Source: Brevibacillus ruminantium (GTDB taxonomy: Bacteria; Bacillota; Bacilli; Brevibacillales; Brevibacillaceae). From it: a stretch of 64,000 bases of DNA. Below are positions 35,948-44,616 of this stretch, in pieces. Numbering within the stretch: the first letter of the stretch is position 1; each line of letters opens with the position of its first letter. The notes under the pieces are model-generated. The model searched no databases, had not been told where the DNA came from, and saw only the letters and a program-made list of their open reading frames with translations. The stretch spans positions 3,980,501-4,044,500 of the forward strand of contig NZ_CP098755.1 of the NCBI RefSeq assembly GCF_023746555.1, in the 5' to 3' direction. Both the position numbers and the translations under genes were made by a program.

Positions 35948-37262
35948 GAACGCTCCCACCACTTAGCTTTTACTCGCGTTCGCTTGAAGTGGGGGATTCT
36001 TGGGTAATGACTTCTACCGAAGCCAAATGTACCAAGCGATCCCTGTGCGACCCACAGTTAAGTTAGGATGATCCCTAACAATCGAAGTCCTTCTTGCTCA
36101 ATATTCTTACTTGCATTAATATCGCGATCATGGACGGTTCCACACGATGGACATTCCCATTCACGTAGATTGAGATTCTTTACCTCTTTATGTCGATATC
36201 CACAAGAGGGATGGGAACATAGCTGACTGGATGGGAACCGTTTGTCTACGATGCTGATGATTCTACCGTACCATTTCGCCTTGTATTCAACCATGGTACG
36301 AAAAGCAGCCCATGATGCATCTGCGATTGATTTGGCCAGCTTGTGATTTTTGACCATGTTTTCCACCTGCAAGTCCTCCATACAGATCACTTGGTTTTCG
36401 CGAATCAGTCTGGCAGAGAGCTTGTGGAGAAAGTCGTTGCGTGTGTTGGATATTTTTTCATGTAAGTGAGCAACTTTGATCCGTGCTTTTTCCCGGTTTT
36501 TCCCTCCTTTCTTTCTACGAGAAAGGATTCGTTGCCATCTGGCTAGTTGCTTCTCATACTTTCGATCGTTCTTTGGATTCGCTATTTTTTCTCCAGTGGA
36601 AAGCGTAGCAAAATCCTTGATCCCAAGATCAACGCCTACCGTTTGTTCTCCTTGTTCGAATGGTTTGATGGCCACTTCACAGAGAATGGAAACAAAGTAT
36701 TTCCCGGATGGTTTGCGTCTGATGGTAGCAGACAAGATCCGTCCCTCTATTTCTCTTGACTTGACACATTTCACAAGTCCCAGTTTCGGAAGTTTCACAT
36801 GATGACCGACCATTCCTATATTTCCATTGGTGTACTTCGTTGTGTAGGATTGCACAAGATTCTTCTTACTTTTGAATCTGGGCCGATCATTTTGTCCCTT
36901 GAAAAACCGCGCGAAGCTGTCTCCCAAATTCTTTACAGTCGTTTGAATGGCAATGGAATCTGCTTCTTTTAGCCATCCATACATGGTTTTGAGAGCAGGA
37001 AGTTGTGAGGAGCAACGACGATACGTTAGTCCTTTCCCTGTTTCCTGATACGATTGATTCCACTTGTCGAGGAAATGATTGAACACAAACCGGCAGCATC
37101 CAATCGTTTTGTTGATGAGCGTGGCCTGTTCTGGTGTTGGATATAGACGGAATTGAAACGCTTTGTATTGTTCCATGGAGTTTCACCCCCTTTAAGAACA
37201 CTTGTTCTTAGTCTAGTTTACCATGTAATTCCAAAGAAGTCGACCATTCATCTCCCACTTAT
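35948..37262 (-). mobile_element. Second IS605-superfamily element (tnpB only)
   Basis: A tnpB gene flanked by right-end-like hairpin sequence (CCACCACTT ... AAGTGGGGG near 35957-35995) and a left-end-like TTCATCTCCCACTT near 37247-37260, both similar to the ends of the element at 10.1-11.9 kb. No tnpA is present, so this is an IS1341-type derivative mobilised only in trans. The right-end stretch should also encode its omega RNA. Limits are approximate. Confidence 0.7.
36058..37176 (-). CDS. tnpB: TnpB RNA-guided endonuclease (tnpA-less element)
   Basis: A 372-residue TnpB with intact catalytic parts: RuvC-I in [12 protein letters not shown], RuvC-II in VICMEDLQ, a four-Cys zinc ribbon (CSHPSC ... 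CPSC) and Ruv[13 protein letters not shown]. It begins [17 protein letters not shown], the usual N-terminal signature. It is only distantly similar to the other TnpB in this window, so the two elements have separate histories. Without tnpA it depends on a related transposase, possibly the copy at 11.35 kb. Confidence 0.92.
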   Translation of the reverse strand: MEQYKAFQFRLYPTPEQATLINKTIGCCRFVFNHFLDKWNQSYQETGKGLTYRRCSSQLPALKTMYGWLKEADSIAIQTTVKNLGDSFARFFKGQNDRPRFKSKKNLVQSYTTKYTNGNIGMVGHHVKLPKLGLVKCVKSREIEGRILSATIRRKPSGKYFVSILCEVAIKPFEQGEQTVGVDLGIKDFATLSTGEKIANPKNDRKYEKQLARWQRILSRRKKGGKNREKARIKVAHLHEKISNTRNDFLHKLSARLIRENQVICMEDLQVENMVKNHKLAKSIADASWAAFRTMVEYKAKWYGRIISIVDKRFPSSQLCSHPSCGYRHKEVKNLNLREWECPSCGTVHDRDINASKNIEQEGLRLLGIILT

Positions 37263-37325
37263 AGAAGGTAGGAGTCTTCTGGTCAAATAATGATAAAATG
37301 GGCTTGTCGAAGGGGTGAGAATAAA

Positions 37326-37787
37326 ATGAGATGGCGAACATGGTTTATCTATGCCGGTATTGTATGGACCTTGTTTTTTGCGTTCATGAGTTTCTACTGG
37401 GCAGCTGGCGGAATGATCGGGGTAAAATCACTGGGTGGACAAATATACCAAATGGCGCTGAACCGGGACCAGGAGTTTATTCCGATAGTTTGGGCTACAG
37501 GGGTTGTTAAATTAGGAGGCGTGCTTCTTTTATTCTGTTTGATGAGAAAAGGAAGCTCGCGATTAAAGATTAGCAAATGGTTATCGATTATGAGCATGTT
37601 AGCGGGAATCTTTATGATTTTATACGGTGTGGGAAACTTCATCACCATCTCCTTCTCAGCAATACACGTACTAGATTTTGATCTGGAGCCTTATGCGATA
37701 AAATGGAGGCTTCTATTCTGGGAGCCGTTTTGGATCGTTGGTGGCATCTTTTATGTACTTGCTGGGTATGGTAAAAAATCAAATTAG
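37326..37787 (+). CDS. DUF3995-type membrane protein
   Basis: A 153-residue integral membrane protein with four hydrophobic segments and the FMSFYWAAGG motif near the N-terminus, as in the DUF3995 family of Bacillales. The function is unknown. The ATG at 37326 has AAGGGGTG about 8 nt upstream; an in-frame ATG at 37290 lies inside IS-proximal sequence and has no ribosome binding site. It is monocistronic. Confidence 0.7.
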   Translation: MRWRTWFIYAGIVWTLFFAFMSFYWAAGGMIGVKSLGGQIYQMALNRDQEFIPIVWATGVVKLGGVLLLFCLMRKGSSRLKISKWLSIMSMLAGIFMILYGVGNFITISFSAIHVLDFDLEPYAIKWRLLFWEPFWIVGGIFYVLAGYGKKSN

Positions 37788-37796
37788 GGAAGTAAA

Positions 37797-37846
37797 GTGA
37801 ACCGTTGTGGGAGAGCGCAACACTGACCTCTACACTGCCAGTGATA
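37797..37846. repeat. Rearranged tRNA-Ala-derived repeat
   Basis: The plus strand first reads GTGAACCGTTGTGGGAGAGC, as in the other copies on the minus strand. It then switches to CTGACCTCTACACTGCCAGT, the anticodon arm in inverted orientation. The tRNA fragment is therefore internally inverted. No functional tRNA can form. Confidence 0.5.
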
Positions 37847-37969
37847 AAAATTCTTTGTGAAAACGAGCCAATCTCAAAAACCCTTGAAATCTCGGTTTTT
37901 TCTCGTATGGAAGGGGTCCCTATCCGGATTCCGCAGGTGCCCCCTTCTCTGATTCGGATCGCAATCTAC

Positions 37970-38962
37970 CTAACCGTTTATCATCCCGTCCGTCCCTGGT
38001 AAAAGTACCCTTGGAACGAGACGAATATACAATAGCTCCCCAATAAGTTCTACAATTGTCTGCGTTACGATTACTGCAGACACCACCCCGTTTAGAGGTT
38101 CAGGCAGCGCCAGTGCAAAAGGAAGAACGACAAGAGAGTTACGAGTTCCTGCACTAAAAATAAGAGCCCGCCCTGCTCCGGTATCTAAACGGAATATACG
38201 AGAAACGATACGCGCAATAATCGGTGTAATGGCCATATATGCTACATAGACGGGAATCACTTGGATAATAGAATCAAACGAGGTATATAGTTTAGAGATT
38301 TGTGAGGCAACGACAACAAAAAGGGTTAGTGCCATAAAAGGAACAGGAAGCCATGCTGTCGCATCAAGAAAACGTTCTCCCTGTGATTGCCGTCTTGACC
38401 ACCATTGCGTAAGGAGAGCAAGTACCAGTGGAACAACAATAAGACCTAAAAATGCTTCGAAAAATGGCCCGACACTCACAATCTCTGCCGCTTTCTCGCC
38501 CATAAAAATCCATAGATAAATAGGCAAAAAAAGCATTTGAGTGACAAAGAGTATAGGGGTTGAAACCAAAACAAGCTTCTCGTTCCCACGCCCAAGATGT
38601 GTAAAGACAATAACATAGTCAATGCAGGGGGTAAGCAAAACAAGAAGTACGCCTAATAGGATTGCTGGATCAGTTGGTAGAAACCAGGTTAACCCCCAAA
38701 CAAGGAAAGGTACAGCTATGTAATTCGTAATAAGCAGCGCATAGATAAACTTTCGATTTGTTAACGCCTCCTTTAAACGAAAAAAAGGGATTTGGGCAAA
38801 CATGCCATACATTAAGATGGCAAGTACAAACGAAATCATACGATCTAAACTTTCGCTGGATTCTGGCCGCAACAAGCCATAGACAGCGGCGATAATTAGT
38901 ACGAAAGCATATAGCCATACTTGATTCTTTTCTAATTGTTCTCTTGAAATCACTTCTCGCAC
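37970..38962 (-). CDS. ACR3/bile-acid symporter-family transporter (arsenite efflux-like)
   Basis: A 330-residue protein with about ten membrane segments. It has the BASS/ACR3 layout, including LLVLLTPCIDYVIVFTHLGRG with the conserved Cys, and AGTRNSLVVLPFALALP in the second inverted repeat. Family members export arsenite or related oxyanions. No arsR or arsC is nearby, so arsenic specificity is unproven. The start is the GTG at 38962 with GGAAGGG just upstream. It appears monocistronic. Confidence 0.8.
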   Translation of the reverse strand: MREVISREQLEKNQVWLYAFVLIIAAVYGLLRPESSESLDRMISFVLAILMYGMFAQIPFFRLKEALTNRKFIYALLITNYIAVPFLVWGLTWFLPTDPAILLGVLLVLLTPCIDYVIVFTHLGRGNEKLVLVSTPILFVTQMLFLPIYLWIFMGEKAAEIVSVGPFFEAFLGLIVVPLVLALLTQWWSRRQSQGERFLDATAWLPVPFMALTLFVVVASQISKLYTSFDSIIQVIPVYVAYMAITPIIARIVSRIFRLDTGAGRALIFSAGTRNSLVVLPFALALPEPLNGVVSAVIVTQTIVELIGELLYIRLVPRVLLPGTDGMING

Positions 38963-39144
38963 TTTCCCTTCCTAACACGAACCCGCACTTAACTTGACGT
39001 TTTATGATTCAAGTATATGTCGTTAAGGAAAGTGATGTAAATCCAGAAGGGCGTTGGTTCGCTGGGATTGGGTTCATCAGCAGGCTTGCCTAACCGAACA
39101 CGTTCATCTGTCAGATCAATATCGAGCAGCATGGTATTTCCTCA

Positions 39145-39372
39145 TCAATCTGTTCCTTTTACCTTTTCACTATTCTGTTCCCACCCGCCAAGATTATCAA
39201 AACACGCTTGTTGTAATCCCCGCAATTTGGTTATGAGCCCCTCTATATCACAAGTATGTATGGTATCAACTATTACGTTATCTTCTTCGGTTTTTGATCG
39301 TATGTGTATTTCCATACACCCGTCCCATCTCACATTGGCATCAAAAGTTCCATTGTTATTGCTAACGCATAA
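39145..39372 (-). pseudogene. 3' part of an unknown gene cut by the transposon
   Basis: The minus strand is open from the transposon end (39373) to TGA at 39145 and reads like a real protein tail: NNNGTFDANVRWDGCMEIHI, then IEGLITKLRGLQQACFDNLG. It resembles the tail of small immunity-type proteins, but I cannot name it. A related tail is at 29.7-29.79 kb. No start codon or ribosome binding site is present, which fits truncation by the adjacent element. The remaining 38.97-39.14 kb shows nothing further. Confidence 0.45.
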
Positions 39373-39449
39373 TGTCCGGAGATTGATGGTGTAAGTTATC
39401 CTGCTATTGACGGTTAATCTGACCGCATCCGGATATACGAGAGGGGGAA

Positions 39450-40250
39450 TTATGATAATTCTCCCTGAATGACGCGTTTAACCATATGATCATCGATGAT
39501 GCGGTGTTTGTTCTGGGCCCCATAGATTAAACAATGGGTGCATACTTTGTTGATTAGCCTAGCTGCTCCACTAGAAAAGCGATAGATGTCATCAATGGCT
39601 CCGTCGGTGAATATGTCCCGTTCCGCACCGGCATAGGTCATGTGTCTCTCGATGTAAGCTCCTGTTTGGGCCCGGTCGTAATGCGGAAGTTTGCATTGCA
39701 GATCGATGCGTTGACGAATTGCAGCGTAAGCTTGTAGGTTAATGCGATCCCAGAGTTCGCTTTGCCCGACAAGGATAAGAGCCATTGGGCTTTGTGCATC
39801 CATCTTAAAATTCAGAAGAAAGCGAACCTCTTCCAGCATCTCACGATCCAAAAGATGACTTTCATCCACGACCACGACGGGCTGCAATCCATGAATTCCT
39901 CGCATGAGCTCAATCTCCCGATGCAACTGACGCTTCGCATCCCCGCGATAAAACTTCGACTCACAACCGAGTTGTTCCAGTAGTCCCTTGTAGAAATGCC
40001 GCGGGGTCAGCTTTGAATCTGACAGATAGAGCACTTTGAACTTTGCGGGATCCAGTTCTTCCGCAAACCGCCGAATCGTTGTCGTCTTCCCCGTTCCGCA
40101 GTCTCCGGTAACGACAGCAAACCATTGCCTCTCTGCCGCATATTCTAACCGTCCCAGCGTCTCTTCCAAAATGACCGACTCATACAGCTCGCTAGGCGGG
40201 ACATCTCTGGAGAACGGTGAACGACTAAGCTCGTAGAATGCCTCAAACAT
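39450..40250 (-). CDS. ExeA/TnsC-like AAA ATPase of the transposon
   Basis: A protein of about 266 residues with the AAA+ ATPase layout of transposition helpers: Walker A GDCGTGKTT (about 49-57) and Walker B VVVVDESHLL. The sequence begins FEAFYELSRSPFSRDVP, typical of the ExeA/IS21-IstB/TnsC group, where the ATPase selects the target and activates the transposase. It overlaps the transposase gene by 8 nt, with AGGTG 7 nt before the ATG at 40250. Confidence 0.85.
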   Translation of the reverse strand: MFEAFYELSRSPFSRDVPPSELYESVILEETLGRLEYAAERQWFAVVTGDCGTGKTTTIRRFAEELDPAKFKVLYLSDSKLTPRHFYKGLLEQLGCESKFYRGDAKRQLHREIELMRGIHGLQPVVVVDESHLLDREMLEEVRFLLNFKMDAQSPMALILVGQSELWDRINLQAYAAIRQRIDLQCKLPHYDRAQTGAYIERHMTYAGAERDIFTDGAIDDIYRFSSGAARLINKVCTHCLIYGAQNKHRIIDDHMVKRVIQGELS

Positions 40251-41595
40251 CGCCATTCACCTTACCTTTCCTACGGTAACTAACGGCCGGAGCTTGCACG
40301 GAACGGCGGTGATGACTCTGTACTTCGGCAGCACTTAGCAGCCTTGACGATTCTACTGGAACAGGCTGAAGATGGTCTGGCAACGGAGGACGCTTTCCGG
40401 CGCGTTCACCGATCACGAGCTCTTTGACCTTCCACGGTTCGTGGCCTTCATACTCAATCGTCAACTCGGTGGTGTCTGACGGGTCATACACGACATCCAC
40501 GGTACATCCGATGAAAGGAAGCCCCACTTCATATTTTCGATCCAAGAAGCTAATGCAACCGGTTTTGTCGACTTTGCGGGTTTCACAGTGAAGGAATGCA
40601 TTGGCAAGTTCCTCCGGTTCCACAAACCGAAGCGCCTTCTTGTCATTTCGAAAGGCGATTTCAGGGCTTCGTTTGTTTTCTAATGCCGAATGCGGCTTGT
40701 TCTGGTAGCATTCCGAGAGCCAGACCTCGAACAACTCATTCAGTCGGTCGATCGTCTTAGGCTTTTCAAGTGCTGCTTCGCTAAGGAAAGAATCTACCAC
40801 CCGGTTGAATCGCTCAACCTTACCGGTCGATTCTGGCGAGTACGGTTTCGCAAAAAGAAGTCGCACACCCAATTTGGAACACGTCCGTGTCATCCATTTG
40901 GTACGGTACTGCTTCCCATTGTCGAAGTACACCGCCTCCGGAACACCGTATTTCTGAATGGCCTTTCGGAAACAGTCTTCGACGATCGTCTTATCCATGA
41001 CCGGGTAAAATTCGCCATGCAGCACGAATCTCGTCGCATCGTCGATGAAGGTGACGAGAAACACTTGTTTCATCGCTCCATCCGGTCCAATGGGCAGGTA
41101 CGGACCATACTTTAAGTCCGAGTGCCATAGACGATTGCGGTGTGGCTGTTGGAACCTGCGAGCCGCTACACCAGAGTTTGCATACATTCGCATATGTCTT
41201 GTGCTGTAACCACGTTCCGTTAGCTTCTCTTGAAGCGTGCTCCGTTTGATTTGACCTGGCTTAACGCGGCCTTCCCATTCCAGGATCTGAATGATCTGGG
41301 TGACACTACGACTTGGTACCTCTCGCCGCAGCAAGATTGCTTGCTCCAAGACCTCCGACGGAATGGCGGGGGCTGCGGGTTGCTTCCCTTTGCTCTTCGG
41401 CTTTAATCCGCCAAAGCCATCTTGCCGGTAGGCTGCTAGATACCGCCGCAGCGTTCTCTCCGATATTCCGATTTGCTCGCAAATTCTTTGCTTGATTTCC
41501 CTCGCCTTTGCCGGATCGAGCCCTTCCGTAAGCAACGGGGCAAGGAGCTGCACACGGTCTGCTGCGATTTGCTCTGCTTTCTTTTGATCTTTCAT
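40243..41595 (-). CDS. DDE integrase-type transposase (Mu/TnsB-like)
   Basis: A 450-residue transposase with N-terminal HTH domains (ISERTLRRYLAAYRQDGFGGL at about 44-64, and a second at 95-135), an RNase-H-like rve core with the triad Asp160 (WHSDLKYG), Asp225 (YFDNGKQY) and Glu261 (GKVERFNR), and a C-terminal beta-barrel. The triad is complete, so the enzyme may be active. Directly downstream lies its overlapping ATPase partner. Confidence 0.9.
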   Translation of the reverse strand: MKDQKKAEQIAADRVQLLAPLLTEGLDPAKAREIKQRICEQIGISERTLRRYLAAYRQDGFGGLKPKSKGKQPAAPAIPSEVLEQAILLRREVPSRSVTQIIQILEWEGRVKPGQIKRSTLQEKLTERGYSTRHMRMYANSGVAARRFQQPHRNRLWHSDLKYGPYLPIGPDGAMKQVFLVTFIDDATRFVLHGEFYPVMDKTIVEDCFRKAIQKYGVPEAVYFDNGKQYRTKWMTRTCSKLGVRLLFAKPYSPESTGKVERFNRVVDSFLSEAALEKPKTIDRLNELFEVWLSECYQNKPHSALENKRSPEIAFRNDKKALRFVEPEELANAFLHCETRKVDKTGCISFLDRKYEVGLPFIGCTVDVVYDPSDTTELTIEYEGHEPWKVKELVIGERAGKRPPLPDHLQPVPVESSRLLSAAEVQSHHRRSVQAPAVSYRRKGKVNGDV

Positions 41596-41633
41596 CCCAT
41601 TACACCTTTCCTCTGATAGATTCGTTTACGAGT

Positions 41634-42198
41634 CTATCTCAGAGGGCCTTGGACAAGAATGCAGAACGGGTATGTAACCCAAAAGTTTGAATTTGCAACA
41701 GGCCGGACAACTCTAGCTAGCCATCCGTCAGCATCACCGACATAACGTCCGAATCTATGGTGTGCAGCTTGTGAAGGAGTGGACGATTCCTCCACAACAT
41801 CTAGATGAAAGCGAATGGCGATAGACTCTAAGCACCCTAGCAAGTAGGTGGCCATGGAGCAAAACCAAGCCCGCCAACGGTACAACGTGGAGTTGTCTGC
41901 GGCAACATCTACTTCTGACGGTTCAGACGTGATGACATTTTCCACACATTCCGACTCGTAACGCTTGTAAGGTACAATGCAATCCGGTAACTCATGATGA
42001 ATCTTCCGACAAGCCGTACAACGCAATCTTCGAATAACCAACTCGCTCTTTTCCCCTGTAGCATGAACAATCTTCCGGCCTCGGCTACCGATTACCGTTA
42101 AACTCGCAATGCAGCAAGGGCTAGGGACAATTTCTGCACACCTAACAAAAAACGCCGGGGATCTTCTCATCCAGCTCATAATTTGATACAATGATCAT
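41634..42198 (-). pseudogene. DUF6431-like zinc-ribbon protein of the transposon, frameshifted
   Basis: A protein with a Cys-rich zinc-ribbon N-terminus (CxxC pairs around IVPSPCC and LRCTACRKIHHELPD) followed by a helical region. It is the type found upstream of the transposase in related three-gene elements. The N-terminal codons (MIIVSNYELDEKIP) are in a different frame from the rest. The shift lies near 42153-42165, where there is a run of C and of T residues; removal of one base restores a continuous frame. It is either a true mutation or a homopolymer error. Confidence 0.6.
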
Positions 42199-42334
42199 AC
42201 GTTTTGTGAGGGGATGTCTCCAGTGAGCTTGCGCGAACAGGCTCACGCTATATGGAGGCATCCTTTTCCTTTTCTGTGATACGGACATTATATTCGTCAA
42301 TCCCTGGACAGGCAATACCGTCAGCTTTCGGGCA

Positions 42335-42433
42335 TTATGCTTCAGCGTAAACAGTTCCATCTTCATCTTGTAGCTCTAATGCTATCGTTCTTTCTTCCTC
42401 ATTTGTATGTTTTGATTTCAGCACCCATTTCAT
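42335..42433 (-). CDS. Possible 32-residue peptide
   Basis: A short frame (MKWVLKSKHTNEEERTIALE...) with AGGTGG about 8 nt before the ATG at 42433. It ends 25 bp before the transposon right end. It may be the N-terminus of the gene interrupted by the element, or a small protein. Nothing else convincing is found in 42.43-42.7 kb. Confidence 0.3.
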   Translation of the reverse strand: MKWVLKSKHTNEEERTIALELQDEDGTVYAEA

Positions 42434-42699
42434 GATTGGGACCACCTTGGATTTTTGCCTTCAGTTTTCCTCTGAATTACAGAATTATACGGAGACTCAT
42501 AATAAGATGCTGCTCCTTTGAGTCCAGTTTTTTTGAATAAGATCTGTGATGTCCGTTTAGATTTTCGAGAAGGTCTTCTTAGGGCAAAAACGTAAAAGAA
42601 GCTGACCCTACCATTTGTCCATGTACGTATATTGCAAATTTCCATTGACTGACCATTCAGTTACAAAACAAGATTGTCACAAAGAGTTTTAATCATTAA

Positions 42700-42914
42700 T
42701 TGGGGAAAATTGAGGCGAGGACGTTGTTCATTCACGGTACGATAGATTGGCCGGACATACTCAAAATTGGAGCGAGTTCCCTCGATCCGGTTTGCCGAAA
42801 TCGAAGGGGCAGACCATATGCTTATGTTGACACACGCTCAAGAACTCGCCGAGCATATCCTTAATTTTGTACAGGGAGGATTCGATAATGCCGCGGACCC
42901 CGGAAGAAAATGAT
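42700..42914 (+). pseudogene. Alpha/beta hydrolase C-terminal remnant
   Basis: The plus strand, in one frame then another, reads KIEARTLFIHGTIDWPD and LERVPSIRFAEIEGADHML followed by LTHAQELAEHILNFV. This is the usual C-terminal part (acid strand and catalytic His region) of an alpha/beta hydrolase. The N-terminal nucleophile region is missing and there is a frameshift near 42770. It overlaps the start of the broken TetR gene that follows, probably an old operon. Confidence 0.55.
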
Positions 42915-43459
42915 CGGATTCGTCAATCCACCAAAGAAAATATTCGCTCATCCGCTATGGAGACTTTTATCGAACGCGGCTACCATAATGCTTCGATACA
43001 ATATTGCTAAACGGGCCTGAGTGTCCAAAGGCTTGATTTACAATTATTACAAAGGGAAGGAAGAACTGCTTGCAGAAATTGTAGAGCACCGGACCGAAGA
43101 TCAGCGAAGTGATGCAAACTGCTGCTTCTCTCGTCTCCCCAGCTGAACAATTAAAATATATAGTCCAAGGCGCACTCTACGGTGTCAGGCAGCGTCCTCG
43201 AGTTTACCGCTCTTATTTGCCGGAAGCGGGTCAAGTCCTGTCCAAATACAGCCAAATGCTCAATGAGGCGATGGCCAGACTATTCGAGGTACAGTGTGGG
43301 ATGTTCATAGAACTTGGAGCCGCGGATGCGCGCATAAAATCGCTATACTTCTCTTCTGCTCTTCAAAGAGCTATGTTGCTGACATCCACATACCCTGATC
43401 ATTACCCGGTCGAAGAAACAAAAGAGCAGGTTATTCGGCACTTTTGTTCCGATAGCTAA
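42887..43459 (+). pseudogene. TetR-family regulator, multiply disrupted
   Basis: The ATG at 42887 follows GGGAGGA and starts MPRTPEENDRIRQS and FIERGYHNASI. The frame then breaks, resumes as IAKRA-stop-VSKGLIYNYYKGKEELLAE, and breaks again before SPAEQLKYIVQGALYGVRQ. Together these are a complete TetR protein of about 190 residues with two frameshifts and one internal TGA where a Gly codon is expected. It is clearly inactive. The last part alone (43109-43459) is open for 116 codons. Confidence 0.72.
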
Positions 43460-43813
43460 ATCATCGTATATTAGGTATGACGTTAGGGACATGTTTTTCC
43501 CATCAACTCTCTTCTCTTTAATAAAAGCAGCCACCAACATGCCATCTGTGCATACGCCTTACAAAACCTGCGCTACGAAAGATCTCCATAAAAGGGCCAC
43601 TTTTTTAAGTGTCCATCTTATGGGTCACAGTTCAATATCCGATAGTCCGTATTTTGTCTACACAATTGCTTTTATGAGTCTCCTCCTATTTGATTTACGG
43701 CACGTGCTGCTTATCGTTATTTTATGTATACGGGAATCCAGCCCGGAAATATTTTATATATCGCTCAAACAAAAAACACAGCCTGTATTTCATCTGTGTT
43801 TTAGGTTGATATA

Positions 43814-43887
43814 TGGTTGAGCATAGCGGGATCGATCCGCTGACCACTACACTGCGCTCTCTGTCGGAGAGGTTAGTTTAACTGCCC
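43814..43887 (-). repeat. tRNA-Ala-derived partial repeat D
   Basis: On the minus strand it retains the T arm and 3' acceptor (GATCCCGCTATGCTCAACCA) of tRNA-Ala, but about nine anticodon-arm bases are deleted and the 5' quarter is replaced by the shared TTAAACTAACC-type leader. An AAAACACAG...CTGTGTTTT hairpin follows at 43785-43812. The rest of 43.46-43.96 kb shows no gene that I can support. Confidence 0.6.
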
Positions 43888-43958
43888 ATGATGCTATCAA
43901 ACAAACAAAAACTAATTAACCTTTTAGCAAACTAACCCTCCTTGCAACAAGAAATAGT

Positions 43959-44615
43959 TTAAAAGCCTTCGCTACCATTGTCTTCCTTTGCTTGATGTCC
44001 AAGAAAAAGTATATAGTTATAAAGTATTGAAATATTTCTAATCGATATGAATAAACTATGAAAAATCATAGCAATCCACGGTATTGCAAATAAAGTAATA
44101 ATGATTCTTTCGTAAAGATCCGAGTATTTCAATTGTGGAAGATATGTTAATACAGTTCCAAGGGTATTAAATACAAATATCAGAATTCCACCAATCACCA
44201 AAATAGCAAGTTCTATAATAATTGAATAACCGAATAGTGACACTGTCTGTTTCAGTAAGTTGGAAGAATTCTCATTATCATCTTGTCTCTCCGAGGCATA
44301 TAATTTTCCAAGCGCTTTGGTGTTTGATGCTGCAATCACCGAAAGACTAGCAGTATTGAAACCGGCGAGTATTGCAACGACCGTGAGTGCAACGGTGTTA
44401 AAATCTTTAAGAATAGAAACTATACCGTTTGCATCTTTAATGACTACAATTGCGATTACTGATACAAAGCACGCAATTGCTATCGGGATATTTCTATCAA
44501 AAGATACCTCTTCCCTTGATGAATACTTTCGATAGTCCTTCCAAATGGCTATTACAAACTCATTTGTTTGTCCCTTTTTCTTCACTTTCGTTTCAATAGT
44601 CACACTAATCAACAC
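43959..44615 (-). CDS. Unrecognised membrane protein, second gene of a two-gene module
   Basis: A 218-residue protein with four likely membrane segments (about 45-60, 75-95, 128-152, 172-195) and a basic cytoplasmic N-terminus. I do not recognise the family. It begins with GTG one base after the stop of the soluble 44617-45549 gene, so both are surely co-translated. A soluble protein coupled to a small multi-pass membrane protein is a common sensor/effector arrangement in phage-defence modules, but there is no motif to prove that here. The base composition is AT-rich compared with the window's left half. Confidence 0.6.
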   Translation of the reverse strand: MLISVTIETKVKKKGQTNEFVIAIWKDYRKYSSREEVSFDRNIPIAIACFVSVIAIVVIKDANGIVSILKDFNTVALTVVAILAGFNTASLSVIAASNTKALGKLYASERQDDNENSSNLLKQTVSLFGYSIIIELAILVIGGILIFVFNTLGTVLTYLPQLKYSDLYERIIITLFAIPWIAMIFHSLFISIRNISILYNYILFLGHQAKEDNGSEGF

Positions 44616-44616
44616 C

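Larger units (their letters stand above)
39373..42310 (-). mobile_element. Three-gene DDE/AAA transposon
   Basis: Three minus-strand genes in a row (DUF6431-like protein, DDE transposase, ExeA/TnsC-like ATPase) are bounded by a candidate terminal inverted repeat. The left end is TGTCCGGAGATTGATG at 39373; the right end, read inward, is TGTCCAGGGATTGACG from 42310 (13 of 16 bases match). The ends begin with TG, as in Tn7/Mu-type elements. I see no target-site duplication. The element separates the 39145-39372 gene tail from its missing 5' part. Confidence 0.55.

Noticed and set aside
42430..42645. 71-codon minus-strand frame near the transposon right end
   Set aside because: Basic, low-information sequence without a ribosome binding site. 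It is probably chance.
43491..43820. 109-codon plus-strand frame next to repeat D
   Set aside because: It starts without a ribosome binding site, runs into the terminator and tRNA-derived repeat and has no recognisable protein features.
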